Assembly (NCBI GenBank): GCA_947172415.1
Contig: OX359196.1
Span: 5,025,901-5,089,900 of the forward strand
Reading direction: 5' to 3'
DNA: 64,000 nucleotides
From: Chondrosia reniformis
Taxonomy: Eukaryota > Porifera > Demospongiae > Chondrillida > Chondrillidae
Part shown: positions 12,677 to 24,387 of the stretch, one piece after another
How the letters are laid out: each line of letters begins with the position of its first letter
Numbering within the stretch: position 1 is the first letter of the stretch
Notes under the pieces: model-generated
The model's input: the letters and a program-made list of their open reading frames with translations, nothing else
Told to the model about the DNA's origin: nothing
The model's database searches: none
Made by a program: the position numbers and the translations under genes

Positions 12677-15600
12677 ATGCAACTTAAAGAGTTTGCTAGT
12701 AGACTTTGTAATCCAACTGAACGGCAAATTGAAAGATTTCTTCATTATCTTCCTCGATATAAGAGACTCTTGAAGTTGTTGTGTTTCATAAGCATTGTAA
12801 TGTCTATACTACTGCCTATCATTACTTTTACTTTAATGGGTATTGGATATTCAATGAGCAATTCTACTATCTGCACCGATTTTCTAAACTGCAATGGTTC
12901 AGTTTCTATTAATCCTACAACAATATTGGTAAATGCAACTGATCCTTACTATAAATTGAATATCACCTGTCCTCATAATATAACTATTACCTATGAAAGT
13001 ATAAAAGACAGACATCAGCTGGTATTATATAGAAATCCTGATACAAGAAGCTTCTTTAAACACACTATTGAGTTAGGTGAAAGGTTTTGCATCCCAAATG
13101 CAAGTTCTGCTACACCATCATGTCCACCACTGACATTCTCAGAAAACTACTTTGGATTTGGGCTTATGGATAATATCACAAGTCAGATAATTATTTACTA
13201 TGTCTTCAAGATCAATTATCTAGAACAGATAGGATATCAACACTACAGTTTAACAAATCCATCCATATCCATTCTTGAAATTTGGAGAAGTGTTGCATGG
13301 TGTTCTCCATGCCATGGGTTACCTTGGACAGCCATACCAGACTTCATTATTACAGTATCTGTAGTAGTTTTTCTGCTAATGTGTTGTTCTACGGTATATA
13401 GCACATGGTTTCAAGGTATGTACAGTATATGCATATATCTATTGTAAAGCTATCACTACCATGCCTATGTGCAATTGGGGGCAGTGGAAAATGCATTGTA
13501 TATGTGGAGGTGGTTTACTATAACCTATAATTTCATTGTCACACTGATAAATAGTTTCTAGAATACAGTATTACCAGAGAGCTAGTTGAGGTTTTGTACA
13601 TTTTAGCTTGTTTACAAAGGTATGGTACAATTCCACTTGCATGACCTACTGAGGTTTAAACCAATTGCAAACTAATGGACATAGTTTACATATACAAGCT
13701 TTTTGTAGAATCCCTAGATCTTGATTATTAAGTCTAATTTCTCAAATTTAAGAGCATGGGTTGCCAAAGGTAGATAATAGATTTTAAAGTCACTTTTATA
13801 AGGTATAATATCTTAAAAAAAAAACAAAATGAGCAAACTTTATTTTATTTTACATTGAAAAAAGTGAGCTTACAGGATGGATATTAAGAGGGTTGGAATT
13901 TTGGTCCTCTGTATGATCACAAGTGATTCTAAAATGTATAAATTAAAATTGCTACCTCCACTGCTTTTCCACTGCCCTTTTACATAATATTTAAACTTGT
14001 AACATTTAGTGATGTCAATACGGTTGGTGACTAAGCTGAGCTCAGGTTTGGGTTGAATGGAGGGACAACAGGATGCCAGTGACTTTGTACAGTTAGTATT
14101 ATACATATATATTATATACATGGCCTCTCTAATTGATATATAGTTTGCTGGATATTTTGTGATCAAATGCTGCAAGCTAGGGTAAACATTTGGATTTCTA
14201 CACGCTTGTGCAAAGTAGAACAGTAGCTAGACCATGCACACAACCTACCAATTTACTCTTTCACATTCACGAATATTTTCAATTTAAAATCAATAAAATA
14301 GCTAGTATTATGTTAAACTAATAATCAGTTGTCAAATTCTGTTTGCATTAACATATGTATTTGTGTTAAATTGTAGCTTTTTGCATTATATATATATATA
14401 GGGACTCTGTTTTCTAAGTTTGCTTAATGTAAAGTGATAATTCGTGTAAAGTGTGTTTGTATTAGCAAGTCTATATATACAAATTTAAAGTTTCTATGAT
14501 GGTTAATTTGTCCTCTGTGAGATCTCTTTGAATATGTGTATACGAATATATTTTTGTGTGTGATCATGACCTGATAGGTATGAAAAGAGAATTAATAATT
14601 AATTCTAAGGCCATGTGATAGTAGATATATATGGAGTTAATTGCACTTGGCCTTATAGCTTTGCAAAGGCTATTGATGATATATAATCTTGGCTGGGGAA
14701 CTGAAGTCCTATTAAATTGGCAACCAGTGATTGCCTCCCAGTCATCAAAAAAAATCATCAAAGAACCACAGACAGCTGTTTTGCCCCCAGCCAAGATTAG
14801 ACTGTGGTCACTTGGCTAGTTTGTGTAGCTAGTGTAATACATTCCAGTGATTATTTGCTTAACACATGTGTGTTCATTCAAATATTACATGATAGTATGC
14901 ATAAATTTGCCCTACATTTGCTAAGTAATAAAGACCTATCTAGAAGTAAAATTTACTTTTCTCAAAGAGCTTGTCCCTGTCTCATAAATCTAGAAGGAGA
15001 TATGATGCATTTACACAAGAATTGAGACCATTATTAAGGGGATCTCAAAACTTTGAAGAATTCCAAGAAGATATGGCCAACACTAGTTACTACTTGGAGA
15101 GGTATAGTTCAATGTATCTGTATGTAGTTGGAAATTAGCTCTGTAATATCTTTCACATTCTTTCTTGTTTCTAAGCCCTTCAACAAATAATACAGAAAAT
15201 TCCACAAATAAGATTGAAGTTGAAATACATCCAGCTAGAGTAAAGGGTAATCACACTATATATGTTTGTTTATTAGAAAACTATTATACGTATGTCGTAA
15301 GTGTACTTTACATGAATGCAGTGAGTTTTGTATATTTAGAAGGAAAGATCTATTGAATACAGTTTTAAGCAGATTTAACCTTCTGTATAAAGTCTGGTAG
15401 TACAGTAAACGTTTTATATACTAAATGATGGACTAATATCTTTGTTGTAGAGCCATCCACTCCTGCTGACACCAAGAAGAGTCCCGAAGTCCAGGCTAAT
15501 CATAGATTACTTGTTACAGATCCAAAAAACGGTAATTAATATTTCAGAGTCATATAGATACATTAAAATTATACTCTCAAGATGTCAAAATACTAGTAAG

Positions 15601-16446
15601 AATGTTTGGTATTTTGATGGCATGCTAAATTAACAGAAAATTTTGAAATTAAGGACCAGTATAGCTTGATGCTTGTACATATTTTTTAATTATCTATTAT
15701 ATATATAGTAACTGGAAGATATTATGCCAACCAATCAAATGAAATAAGTCTAATCTTGGGGTTGGAGTCCTATTAAAACGGCAACCAAGCATCCTATTCA
15801 TCCAGGATAGAAAAATTATCAATGAACCATAGACAGCTAGGTTCATCAGTGTGGTACACTTTAATTGGTGTACATGTACTTTCTCCTCATAGCCTTTGTA
15901 CAGACTTAGTGTAATTACAGTATAACTCCAATTCATTTTGAGCGCTCAGTCTCGTTTAGACTGTAGCCTCCACCTTCACTTCTTATAAACCACAAATGTT
16001 TTACTTGTGATGGACTATATAATGAGTAAAAGGCAGTAGTTGCCATTTAAATATGAGACTTCAGTCCCCCAACCAAGATAAGACTTCATGCAGTCACTTG
16101 GATAATTCATTTTTTCATATAAGGGTTATACGCACTTCCATACTGTTCATGTATCTCCTTGTTAACACAATATAGATATAGAGTTATCAAGCTTTGAAAG
16201 TATTACATCGGCCAAATCTGAGCAACACATCAAGTTGGTTTCCTTTAAGTGAGATATGTATGTACGTATGTGGTACAACTACTTATCTCCTAAACTAACA
16301 GTCCATCTCAGAGGACTAGTCAGAAATGTAAAGTTAAAACTGATGATCAGCCAAGTAGTACCTGTTCTACTTCCACTGAGGATGAACGAACAAGGGTTAG
16401 AGTAGAAAATGTACAACATTATGTTCCAGCAAGTGAGGAATTTTGA
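12677..16446 (+). CDS. Unrecognised two-pass membrane protein with acidic Ser/Thr tail
   Basis: Exons read by eye: 12677-13415, 15020-15101, 15176-15246, 15451-15531, 16176-16248, 16302-16446. Phases agree at every junction and the last exon ends in TGA. The first exon encodes a short N-terminal segment, a transmembrane helix near residues 36-58 (LCFISIVMSILLPIITF), and an ectodomain with at least seven N-glycosylation sequons and several cysteines. A second helix lies near residues 223-242 (FIITVSVVVFLLMCCSTVY). Later exons encode a hydrophilic, probably cytosolic tail ending ENVQHYVPASEEF. I do not recognise the family. The start may be further upstream, because an acceptor-like ATTAG sits just before the ATG. 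Further exons downstream offer an alternative C-terminus. Confidence 0.65.
14684..14799. mobile_element. Short MITE-like element with 15-base inverted ends
   Basis: TAATCTTGGCTGGGG at the left end and its complement at the right end flank about 85 bases. It lies in the first intron of the membrane-protein gene. A longer relative is at 15,746-16,086. Confidence 0.6.
15746..16086. mobile_element. Longer MITE-like relative, imperfect inverted ends
   Basis: Ends resemble AAGTCTAATCTTGG in inverted orientation. The left internal part matches the element at 14,684 (AGTCCTATTAAA, GGCAACCA, AGACAGCT). Confidence 0.5.
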
Positions 16447-16560
16447 CTATTTACGTACATACTTTTTAACCACACTTTTACACTAAACCTATTCTCCCTT
16501 TATATGTACACTTACGTATAATTGTTCGGTATATATCAGAGAGCAAGGTAGTACTCTCAA

Positions 16561-16835
16561 AGTAGGGATGGTCGGCCCAAAAAAACATGGTGGCCGTATA
16601 CGGATAACACCTTACATGTTGTATATAAATCGGCAGTGAATGCAATGAATCTTTAGTTCTTTTAAACTTCTGTTTATTTTTTGTACGATGTCAATTAACA
16701 ATTAAGGGAAAGTTGTTTTGAAGAGCATATAAAATAAAAGCTGTTAGTAAAACAGTTGCAGGTCTATTTCTGGTTTTCGAATTCCTCATTTCATTCATAC
16801 GCATCACTTCCATATTTGGGCACATCATCCCTACT
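16561..16835. mobile_element. Putative MITE with imperfect inverted ends
   Basis: AGTAGGGATGGTCGGCCC at the left faces GGGCACATCATCCCTACT at the right. A second inverted pair around CATCACTTCCATAT lies at 16,802-16,880. Confidence 0.45.
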
Positions 16836-17070
16836 TCAGCTATACCAATGCACCCGGGGGCCAATATGGAAGTGATGTGTATGGTTAAGTCACTTAAATT
16901 TCAGTATATACGTATGCCATTACTGTATGGTTATTTGTCACATGATCCCTTTCTTGTTTTGCTACTTTTTCCAGATGTGCCATCCTACTTTTATTTTATT
17001 TTTTAAATGTTTAAATTTTTAAATATTTAATATATCTTGTATATGTATATTTTTCTACTTTTAACTAAAG

Positions 17071-17550
17071 CTGGCATACAAGAAGAAAGGCAATCTAAAG
17101 TTGCTATTGAAGCTCAAAGTACTGGAAGCACACCTGCAGCAAATTTGGAAGATGAACACAAGTTAGTAAATTAAATCACAAGTACTCAGAGCTATATAAT
17201 GTAACTCTTTCTACATACGTAAATGTAATAGTTCAACAAATACCCAATCCAATGGGATGCCAGTGAATACTCCCAAGAGTGCAAAAGAAGTTAAGAGCGA
17301 AGATGACATTAAGATGCCTGAATCTGAAGATGATATATGGTTTGATAGCAGTATACATGTACGTAAATGAATATTTTCACAATTCTAGCTGTATGTTGAA
17401 GGTGTTCACAAAGGAGCAGCCAAAGACCTAAAAATAAAGTGGATGATCAGCCAAGTAGCACCTGTTCTACTTCCACTGAGAATGAACGAACAAGGGTTAG
17501 AGTAGAAAATGTACAACATTATGTTCCAGCAAGTGAGGAATTTTGATTAT
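17071..17550 (+). CDS. Alternative 3' exons of the membrane-protein gene
   Basis: Exons near 17071-17162 and 17231-17360 encode acidic Ser/Thr/Asn-rich sequence (EERQSKVAIEAQSTG; KMPESEDDIWFDSS). A last exon near 17411-17548 is a close duplicate of 16,302-16,446, with the same ending ENVQHYVPASEEF and stop. The frame of the final exon fits a phase-2 donor, such as those at 16248 or 17162. This suggests alternative terminal exons, but splicing was not observed. Confidence 0.5.
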
Positions 17551-18814
17551 TATGTTACATACATTATATTTTGTAAATAAACCACACTTTTAATTCTCCA
17601 CCTATACTCTAATATGCTTGTCTTAACTCACTGTTTGCACACAATTTTATAAGTGATTGGTATATAATTTTAATAACTTCAAAGATAGTCTATACACCTA
17701 CATACTCTCCATATATGTATGTAACATCATGTGCTTTAATTTAGGTTGTGTATAGCTATATGTGTGTATATCTCTCTAATGTGTAGCTAACAAGAGATCA
17801 ACTCCATCCTGAACCACTGCTAAAATAGTGTCTAAGAGGAATTAGATAATTTAGTTCTTAAATCTATATACATGTATCATGAAATAACAGGTATGATTAG
17901 AGTACTGCTTAAGTTGTAAAGGTCTGCACAACATATAACTGTACATGTTTAATTTCAACTAACTGTATCCCCACTATTAGTAAATTCATGTTGCTGACAC
18001 TCAATAAGACTTTATTCTCATAATGATTGCAACAAGCACTCCTTATTCCTTCATGCATTATACGTATAACAACTATATATACGTATATACGTACGTACAT
18101 CAGATATACGTACATGTACATAAGTCATATGCTGTACCTTTCTATATACAGTTAGTAAAAATACACCACTATACCCTTACAGTATATAAAAAACAAGACC
18201 TTTTTGGCCTATCTACATATTACTGTTTCTGTCTGCTTCACTGGTTGCAATTGGTCTTCATATCATATATACAGTAGAGTACATTTGCTGTGATATAAAT
18301 ATACAATTTTTGGCATGTAAAGGTTTGTCGGACATATACGTATTATATATACCTTAAGACATACAATCATTATTAAAATGCACTGCACCATGAGGAGCTA
18401 GGACACAGAAAAAAGGGTCCAATATAGCACTAGCACATGTCAGAAATCATAAAAAAATTAAAACAAAAGTTTAAAACAAACAGCAGCATAAATCACGCAC
18501 CAAATCTGACATTGAACTAAGATATAATATAGCTTAGAATAACATGATTAGTGCATGCCACAGAAAATACGAAGGCAGCCTGCTTGTCAAGACTGTCCTT
18601 GAAAGCCATTGCAGTGACTGATATCTTCCACAGGGGGTATCCTGAGGTGGTCCCACATGCAGGCAGGGCACCATAACATGAGGCCGGGGCAGAAAGAGCT
18701 GGACTCTCGGCCTGAACCAGAAGGATATTGACACTTTTGCAGTTGATAGGATGACGAGATTATTAGAATGGAATACATTATAGCATGCTCAAATATATCA
18801 ATACAATGAAGACT
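17551..18814. other. Spacer without a recognised gene
   Basis: AT-rich DNA with TATACGTA-type alternations near 18,060-18,120. A less AT-rich stretch at 18,535-18,735 may be an old repeat piece; no frame in it is convincing. Confidence 0.4.
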
Positions 18815-19240
18815 GCAAATTATTGAGATTAACATCATTTTGAGAACAAACAATTTCAATTAATTTTGTTCTTCTAATTGTTACATTCACTACTATAATT
18901 CTAACAACCTAAATTGGTACAATTGCAACACTTGTACTGTTAGTAATCTAGTAAGCAATAAATGACTTGACTGCAGCAATGATAGCAGTGGAATCAATCT
19001 TAAATTCCTTCATCAATTCGTCCTTCTTCCCACTCCTTGGCACATCATTCACAGCCAGCCTCCTCACTTGAATACCCTTCTCTTCACTGACAGCACCAGC
19101 CACAGCCTCTCCAAGACCACCTGCAAGTGAAGAGTTCAAAGGTCAACTTATCATCCTCACTTATTATTGCAATTACATTATATCATGTTCGTCCCTAACA
19201 ACCTTCACTTCTATCCAGACATATTATGGCCCAACTCTAG
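18815..19240 (-). pseudogene. Solitary copy of the last transketolase exon
   Basis: The exon copy is at 18948-19123, with flanks matching 5,752-6,190. The frame is intact ([18 protein letters not shown] and stop), but no other transketolase exon lies nearby. It is a third, small duplication of the transketolase 3' end. Confidence 0.85.
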
Positions 19241-19590
19241 TTTATTTTTATTTACAATGGCATGCAGTCTCTTATGTCACTTGTCAACCTAAATATTTGC
19301 TCAGTTTTTTGCAGTAACTGTTCTATTATAATGTTTTAGTTTTAATCAAATGCCAATTAAATTAAATGTGGACTACGACTTTTACTATAATTTTATAGGA
19401 ATATGGATTGCCTTCAAATGTACACCCCTTTGATGTTATTCTCCTTAGCCATATCTGGGTTATCCAGAAACCTGAGATAATCGACATGGGAGGTGTTTTT
19501 ATAGGACTTTGCAATTGCTTGATTGTACAGAGTAATGGATACAAGCTGGAAAGAGTAATAGAATAAGGATTACATGTACGTAGGTTCATC

Positions 19591-19697
19591 TTTGGATTTT
19601 TGAGCATCTAGAGTCACCAAAGAAAACCGTCGGATTTAAAACATTTGACAACCATAACAACATCACCAACTGCGTCTCTAGATGCTCAAAAATACCA
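19591..19697. repeat. Foldback sequence
   Basis: GATTTTTGAGCATCTAGA near 19,594 and its near-complement TCTAGATGCTCAAAAATAC near 19,677 form inverted arms about 65 bases apart. Also present, with changes, at 24,717-24,820. Confidence 0.6.
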
Positions 19698-20068
19698 AGG
19701 ACCAATGGCTAAGGACTGGAAAGAGTATAAGAGGACAAGGTGACGAAGAGTGTTTCCATGGTAGACGTTTCATTTTATATGGGGAACCACCTGCATGATT
19801 ACATTCCAGAGATCACCTGTCACCAAGACTACAGTTTCATCAGTGGACTCTGGATTTACCCCACCCACTCATGTCTCAATGAACTAATAAGTGGAGTCAA
19901 AGTTCACTTAACAGGAACCAGATCTAGAGTTTCTCCTTAGCCACAGAGGACTTTATGATTACAATATATAACTTGTTTCATTATAAACTACATTATACAG
20001 TATTTGCTAATAACTATAGTGTATAATTCACTCAGTTATGTAATGTTAATTAATATGTATATGCTCAG

Positions 20069-21764
20069 TTATTTAAACCATCCCATGGGATTCCATGATT
20101 TCTTTCCTGGGGCTACAGGTGGCTGGTTGGTTGCAGCTGTTGGTCCAAAGTCCACTTTATAATTAGGGTCTTCAATATCTTTCATAAATTGGGCATTCTT
20201 TCTGATTTTTTCTAGGGATTGAATTTGTCTATCAAATCCTGGCTTGGCTTCCCTCTTCTCTGATTGTATGAGCAAGTCAATGTAATTAACCTCATTCAAT
20301 GGATCTGGTTTCAGAGCAATTTCATTCAGACGTTTTAATATAGCTCTGGTTTGCTTGATCATATCCTCTACTTGAGTTTGAATATTGGCCAAATCAGATT
20401 TCAGCTTACCAATGAGGCTACTTGAGTCAAACATACCAGTTTTAGCATCATCATACTTTGCCTTCAAATCGTGTGATGTTCTGGTTTCCTTTTCCTGATA
20501 GAGTTCAAATCGGTAAGGATTGTTGAAATGGCAATCCCAATAGCATTGTCCTGGACAAACTGTGCAGTATTTAGTTGAACTGTCCATTGCTACACAGTTC
20601 TTTTTATCTGAGTCATTAGGCAAGGCACAAGGATAGTGACAAGTAAAATTGCATATAAGGCAATTGGTGACATATTCACCAGGTTTTAGATCAACTTTAC
20701 GCTGCTTGTCTAGGAGTACCTCATATACAAAATCCTTGTTAGCAGCCTTCATGTCAGTTTCATGCTGTTTAAGTACTCTCTCTTCTTGCCTAAGTTCATA
20801 CATCTTGCTTAGCCCAGCTCGTATCTTTGGTTGCAAGCCTTGAATAAGTGCTTCCAGCCTTTCCCGCTCATCCAAAACCTGATTTGTCAGTGTCAAGCTT
20901 CGGCAATTCATTTGATTTAACATTTTAAAAAATACATCCAGACTTTGCATTCCCATTTTCCAGAACATCTTGTCAAAAACCACCGAATTTTCTTCAATTT
21001 CTTCCTTGGCATAGTTTAAAGCAAAAAGGGCAGAAAAAGCGAAAAAAGGATTTATCCAGCTTATCAAAGGTAGGAAGCTTTGCCTCCTCCATAGCAGCAA
21101 GTATTGGAGGCTTATGTCTATCTACAAATGTGCACATGACAAAAAAAATTTCACCAATGTCTCGACCAAAGATACTTAGAATTGCATCAAATATATACTT
21201 TTGTGAATGTGTAAGTCGTGCAAGAGATGCCTGGGCAACAAATCCTATGCCATCAATGTGATCTATACCATTTTCACCTTGACAAGAAAATAACTCCTTT
21301 ATTTGGGCAGTGATTTGTTTGTCCCTTTCTATGCCCTGAGTGTCACCAAATCCTGGTGTGTCAATGATCATTAGGTCATAGGTAAGAGGTGATTGTGGCT
21401 CTCGGTGGAATTTGTAAGCTGTTATCCATGTTGTTTGGCTTTTTGCTTGGCTGTGGGCAGTATCTTCATCTACCAGGCGAAAGCGAAAGTCACTTTCCCA
21501 TCTAACCCCATAGATGTAATTGGCCATTCCATTTATATATATAAGTGTTGTCTTTCCAGCCCCAGTTGCCCCAACAACCATAAAAACTCTTTCTTTATCC
21601 CCAGATGCATTTATAGTTGACCCATCAGTACGACCCACTTCTACTATGCTAATTCTGTGGGTTTGATCTTCCTTAAGTACTCTTCTAGGAAGTTGATAAA
21701 CATCAATGGGTTCTGGGTTATTGTGAATTTTTGTGCTTTGTTGCTTCATTTTTTCAGCAATAGC
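20069..21764 (-). pseudogene. AIG1-like GTPase exon, frameshifted copy
   Basis: Same protein as 25,302-26,960: P-loop GATGAGKTTL, switch motif DTPGFGDT, then a coiled-coil-rich part with a Cys cluster and the ending KKSWNPMGWFK. Relative to the other copy, 5 bases are missing near 21,030, which moves the frame just after TFDKLDKSFF. Short in-frame insertions occur after the P-loop and near 21,460. Upstream exons (SAM-like, linker, CARD) are absent. It is likely a pseudogene, unless the shift is a sequence error. Confidence 0.75.
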
Positions 21765-22149
21765 CTACAGAAAATACATGGATGAAAGTCTCATGAAAAA
21801 GAGTGGTAAGCTAAAGCTTATAAGCAACTATTTATAATTGCTTACAGACATCACCAGTTAGTTGTATTTACAAATTATTACTTGCTAATGGGCTCTTAAT
21901 TAAATATTCCATGATTTTTCCAGATGAAAGGTCATAATATGGGAGCTGAGCTGATTAAGTATTCAAAACATTGGATACTACCTATGTACAGTATATATAT
22001 ATACTCCACAATTTATCATCATAGCCTTTGCACATGCAGGTTAGGCACAAATAATTCCCTTTTATAGTTGATATAGTCCACTATCTAGTTGTAGTTGTAG
22101 TTGTGTCCGCGCATTGAAGTCAGGCTAAGGTTGCAGCACACATAATGAG

Positions 22150-22670
22150 GACTGGGCCTGCACTTCACTTGATTAATTACACTGTCTCTGCCATGTCAGG
22201 GTCCTTTAGTGCATCCAGTCTAGCCTCACCCTGGGAGACATGTCAACAGCACAGCTGCATGACTACTCACTGTTTGCTGCAGCTGCCAATGATGTCTGCA
22301 GGGAACACCTACCAACTGTCCAAGCCAGGAAGAGAGAAAAACCATGGGCTGACCAGGATGTTCACGCAGCTAAGGATACAGCACACACAGCTAGATATTC
22401 GGGACTCAGTAATGAAGAACAAAGATAGTAGAGGCTATAAGGACTCTGTCCACTGTCTACACCAAGAAGCAGGAAGAGAACTACTCACACCAGTGAAGTG
22501 TCGGCCACCGTGGTGGAGGGAAGACATATTGCATCACGGAGCGCCATTAACACTATAACCAGGCTTTAGACAATGGGAGCACACCCCTTAGGAATGGAGG
22601 CAGGCATGTCTGTTACCCCTCTTCAAAAAGGTGATAGGAACTGTTGTGCCAACTACAGAGGGATTTTGCT
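22150..22670 (+). mobile_element. LINE fragment with inverted 5' piece
   Basis: Plus-strand frames give AREKPW-like linker sequence (ARKREKPWADQDVHAAKD) and then PLFKKGDRNCCANYRGILL, a typical start of a non-LTR reverse transcriptase domain, in different frames. The first 90 bases are the reverse complement of 4,697-4,780. It stops at the kinase fragment that follows. Degenerate and truncated at both ends. Confidence 0.7.
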
Positions 22671-22678
22671 TGACCACA

Positions 22679-24365
22679 GGCTGTATCAAGCTGATTGACT
22701 TCGGTTCGGGCACCTTCCTCAAGGATTCTTTGTACACTGAATATGAAGGTATGCATTTAGCTATCAGATTCCTGTTGTTATGAGTATGTGTGCTATATGT
22801 TCAACTGTTTGCCCTTAGGTATTGTATAATTGATCCATTGAGTGTTGCAATGCATGTGTGTGTGAGTGATTGAATGTGGATAGACACAGGTGGTCCTTGT
22901 GTACTGTTCAGTTTTACCTTTCTGTTAATGTGTCAATCTCTTAAATACACAGAATCTAATTTTGTTGGCAACTTGTTAGCATTTTCGGTAATAGTTTGCA
23001 CCTAGAGGTATTAGGGTATTAAGGCATGAAAGACCTTGTTATTCACTTAACACATGAAACCTCTCCATTGAGCACCTGAACTGAAGCCCTGTGCTGTAGC
23101 TAGCAATGCATATCAGTTAACATTCTGTAGATAATATTGGGATGGATACTGCCTACTCATCTCTTAAATGCTTCCCTTGGCATTCTTTAAAGGAAATGTG
23201 TAGTCTCTGTCTATAGTTACAGCCTCTGTCACTGACTGATATGAAATGGTGTGTATAGATTGGTGGCTAATCATGTTGATAGGCTCTACAAATTGCCAGC
23301 CATTCACCTCTTTTAGTTCTCTCAATGTCTGTTTTGGCTCTTGTAATGACCTGGATCATTTACTGAACATGTGTCTTGAGAAAGTGTTCCTTGTACCTTA
23401 TGAAGTGGGCAGCTAGGTGCCTCAACTTGGGGACTGTTATCGATATCCGTTTGCTGTGTTGTCATAATACAATAGATGCCAAATGTATCACATAATGATG
23501 GAGTATGAGATGTGGGTGAAGTTAGGTTCACCTGATGATCTATCTGCCTTTAGGGATACCAATGAGTTTATCTTAATATAGTAACATGATGTATTTGCTA
23601 AATATAGTAACATAACTTCATTGCATTGAAATAATTATCTTTTTCTCTACCTGGTACAGGCACTAGAGTATACAGTCCACCAGAATGGATTAGGAAGAAG
23701 CGCTACTTTGCCAGACCGACTACAATCTGGTCGCTGGGCATTCTGCTCTTTGAGATGCTACAAGGGGATATACAGTACCCTTTGAGGAGGATGATGACAT
23801 TGTGAGAGCAGTACCCAAGTACTACAGACCCCTATCACAAGGTAATTCACATTCAATACTGATCTAATTAAAAGATGAAATGATTTTTAAGAGTGTTGTT
23901 GTGATTCTTTCTACTGTTCATCTTTTTTCTTTTTTTCTTTCTCCAGAGGCCAAGCACCTTATTAATTGGATGCTCTCTTTGCGCTCAAAGGATCGTCCCT
24001 CACTTGAGGAGGTCTTTGATCACCCATGGGTGACTGCCTCCACCTCAGGGATGTCACAAATTCTTATACTGTCCTCATCCCCGAGGCCAGCTCAATCTAT
24101 CAAGCCAGCACACTCCTCTTACTCCAGTACACCGGCATCCTCTCCAGGCAGCACACCATCCTCCTCTCCGTCACTGCTACCACTGAGGCAGAAGATGAAC
24201 CAGCCCTTTTTGCCTCCCTCCAGCCCGAGACCAGAGAGGAAGGGAGTTGTGTATGTACAGAAATACATTGGCAGTCCAGTGCCTTCTAGTAAATTATGTC
24301 ACTTAGCTAATAAAGTGCCAATTGCAAACACATCAAGTAGAAACATATCCTCATCCCCAACCTGA
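22679..24365 (+). pseudogene. PIM-type Ser/Thr kinase, C-lobe remnant
   Basis: Three exon-like pieces, about 22679-22748, 23660-23841 and 23946-24365. They read [51 protein letters not shown] and LINWMLSLRSKDRPSLEEV, the order and wording of the PIM kinase C-lobe. The DFG metal-binding motif and the APE-equivalent PPE are present. The N-lobe (glycine loop, lysine, hinge) is missing; a LINE fragment sits directly upstream. After GDI an extra five bases break the frame before the PFEEDDDIV-like segment. A Ser/Pro-rich tail follows. It is broken and is lodged between blocks C1 and C2. Confidence 0.8.
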
Positions 24366-24387
24366 TGGGATTTAAGTGGAATTATTA

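Larger units (their letters stand above)
19243..22140. repeat. Duplication block C1
   Basis: Collinear with about 24,388-27,310 in the same orientation. It includes 3' flank, the AIG1-like exon and part of the upstream intron. That upstream intron (21,780-22,140) also resembles 4,281-4,700 in block A. Confidence 0.85.

Noticed and set aside
22145-22558. 137-codon plus-strand frame read as a gene
   Set aside because: It overlaps a degenerate LINE and its inverted piece; the true LINE frames differ along its length.
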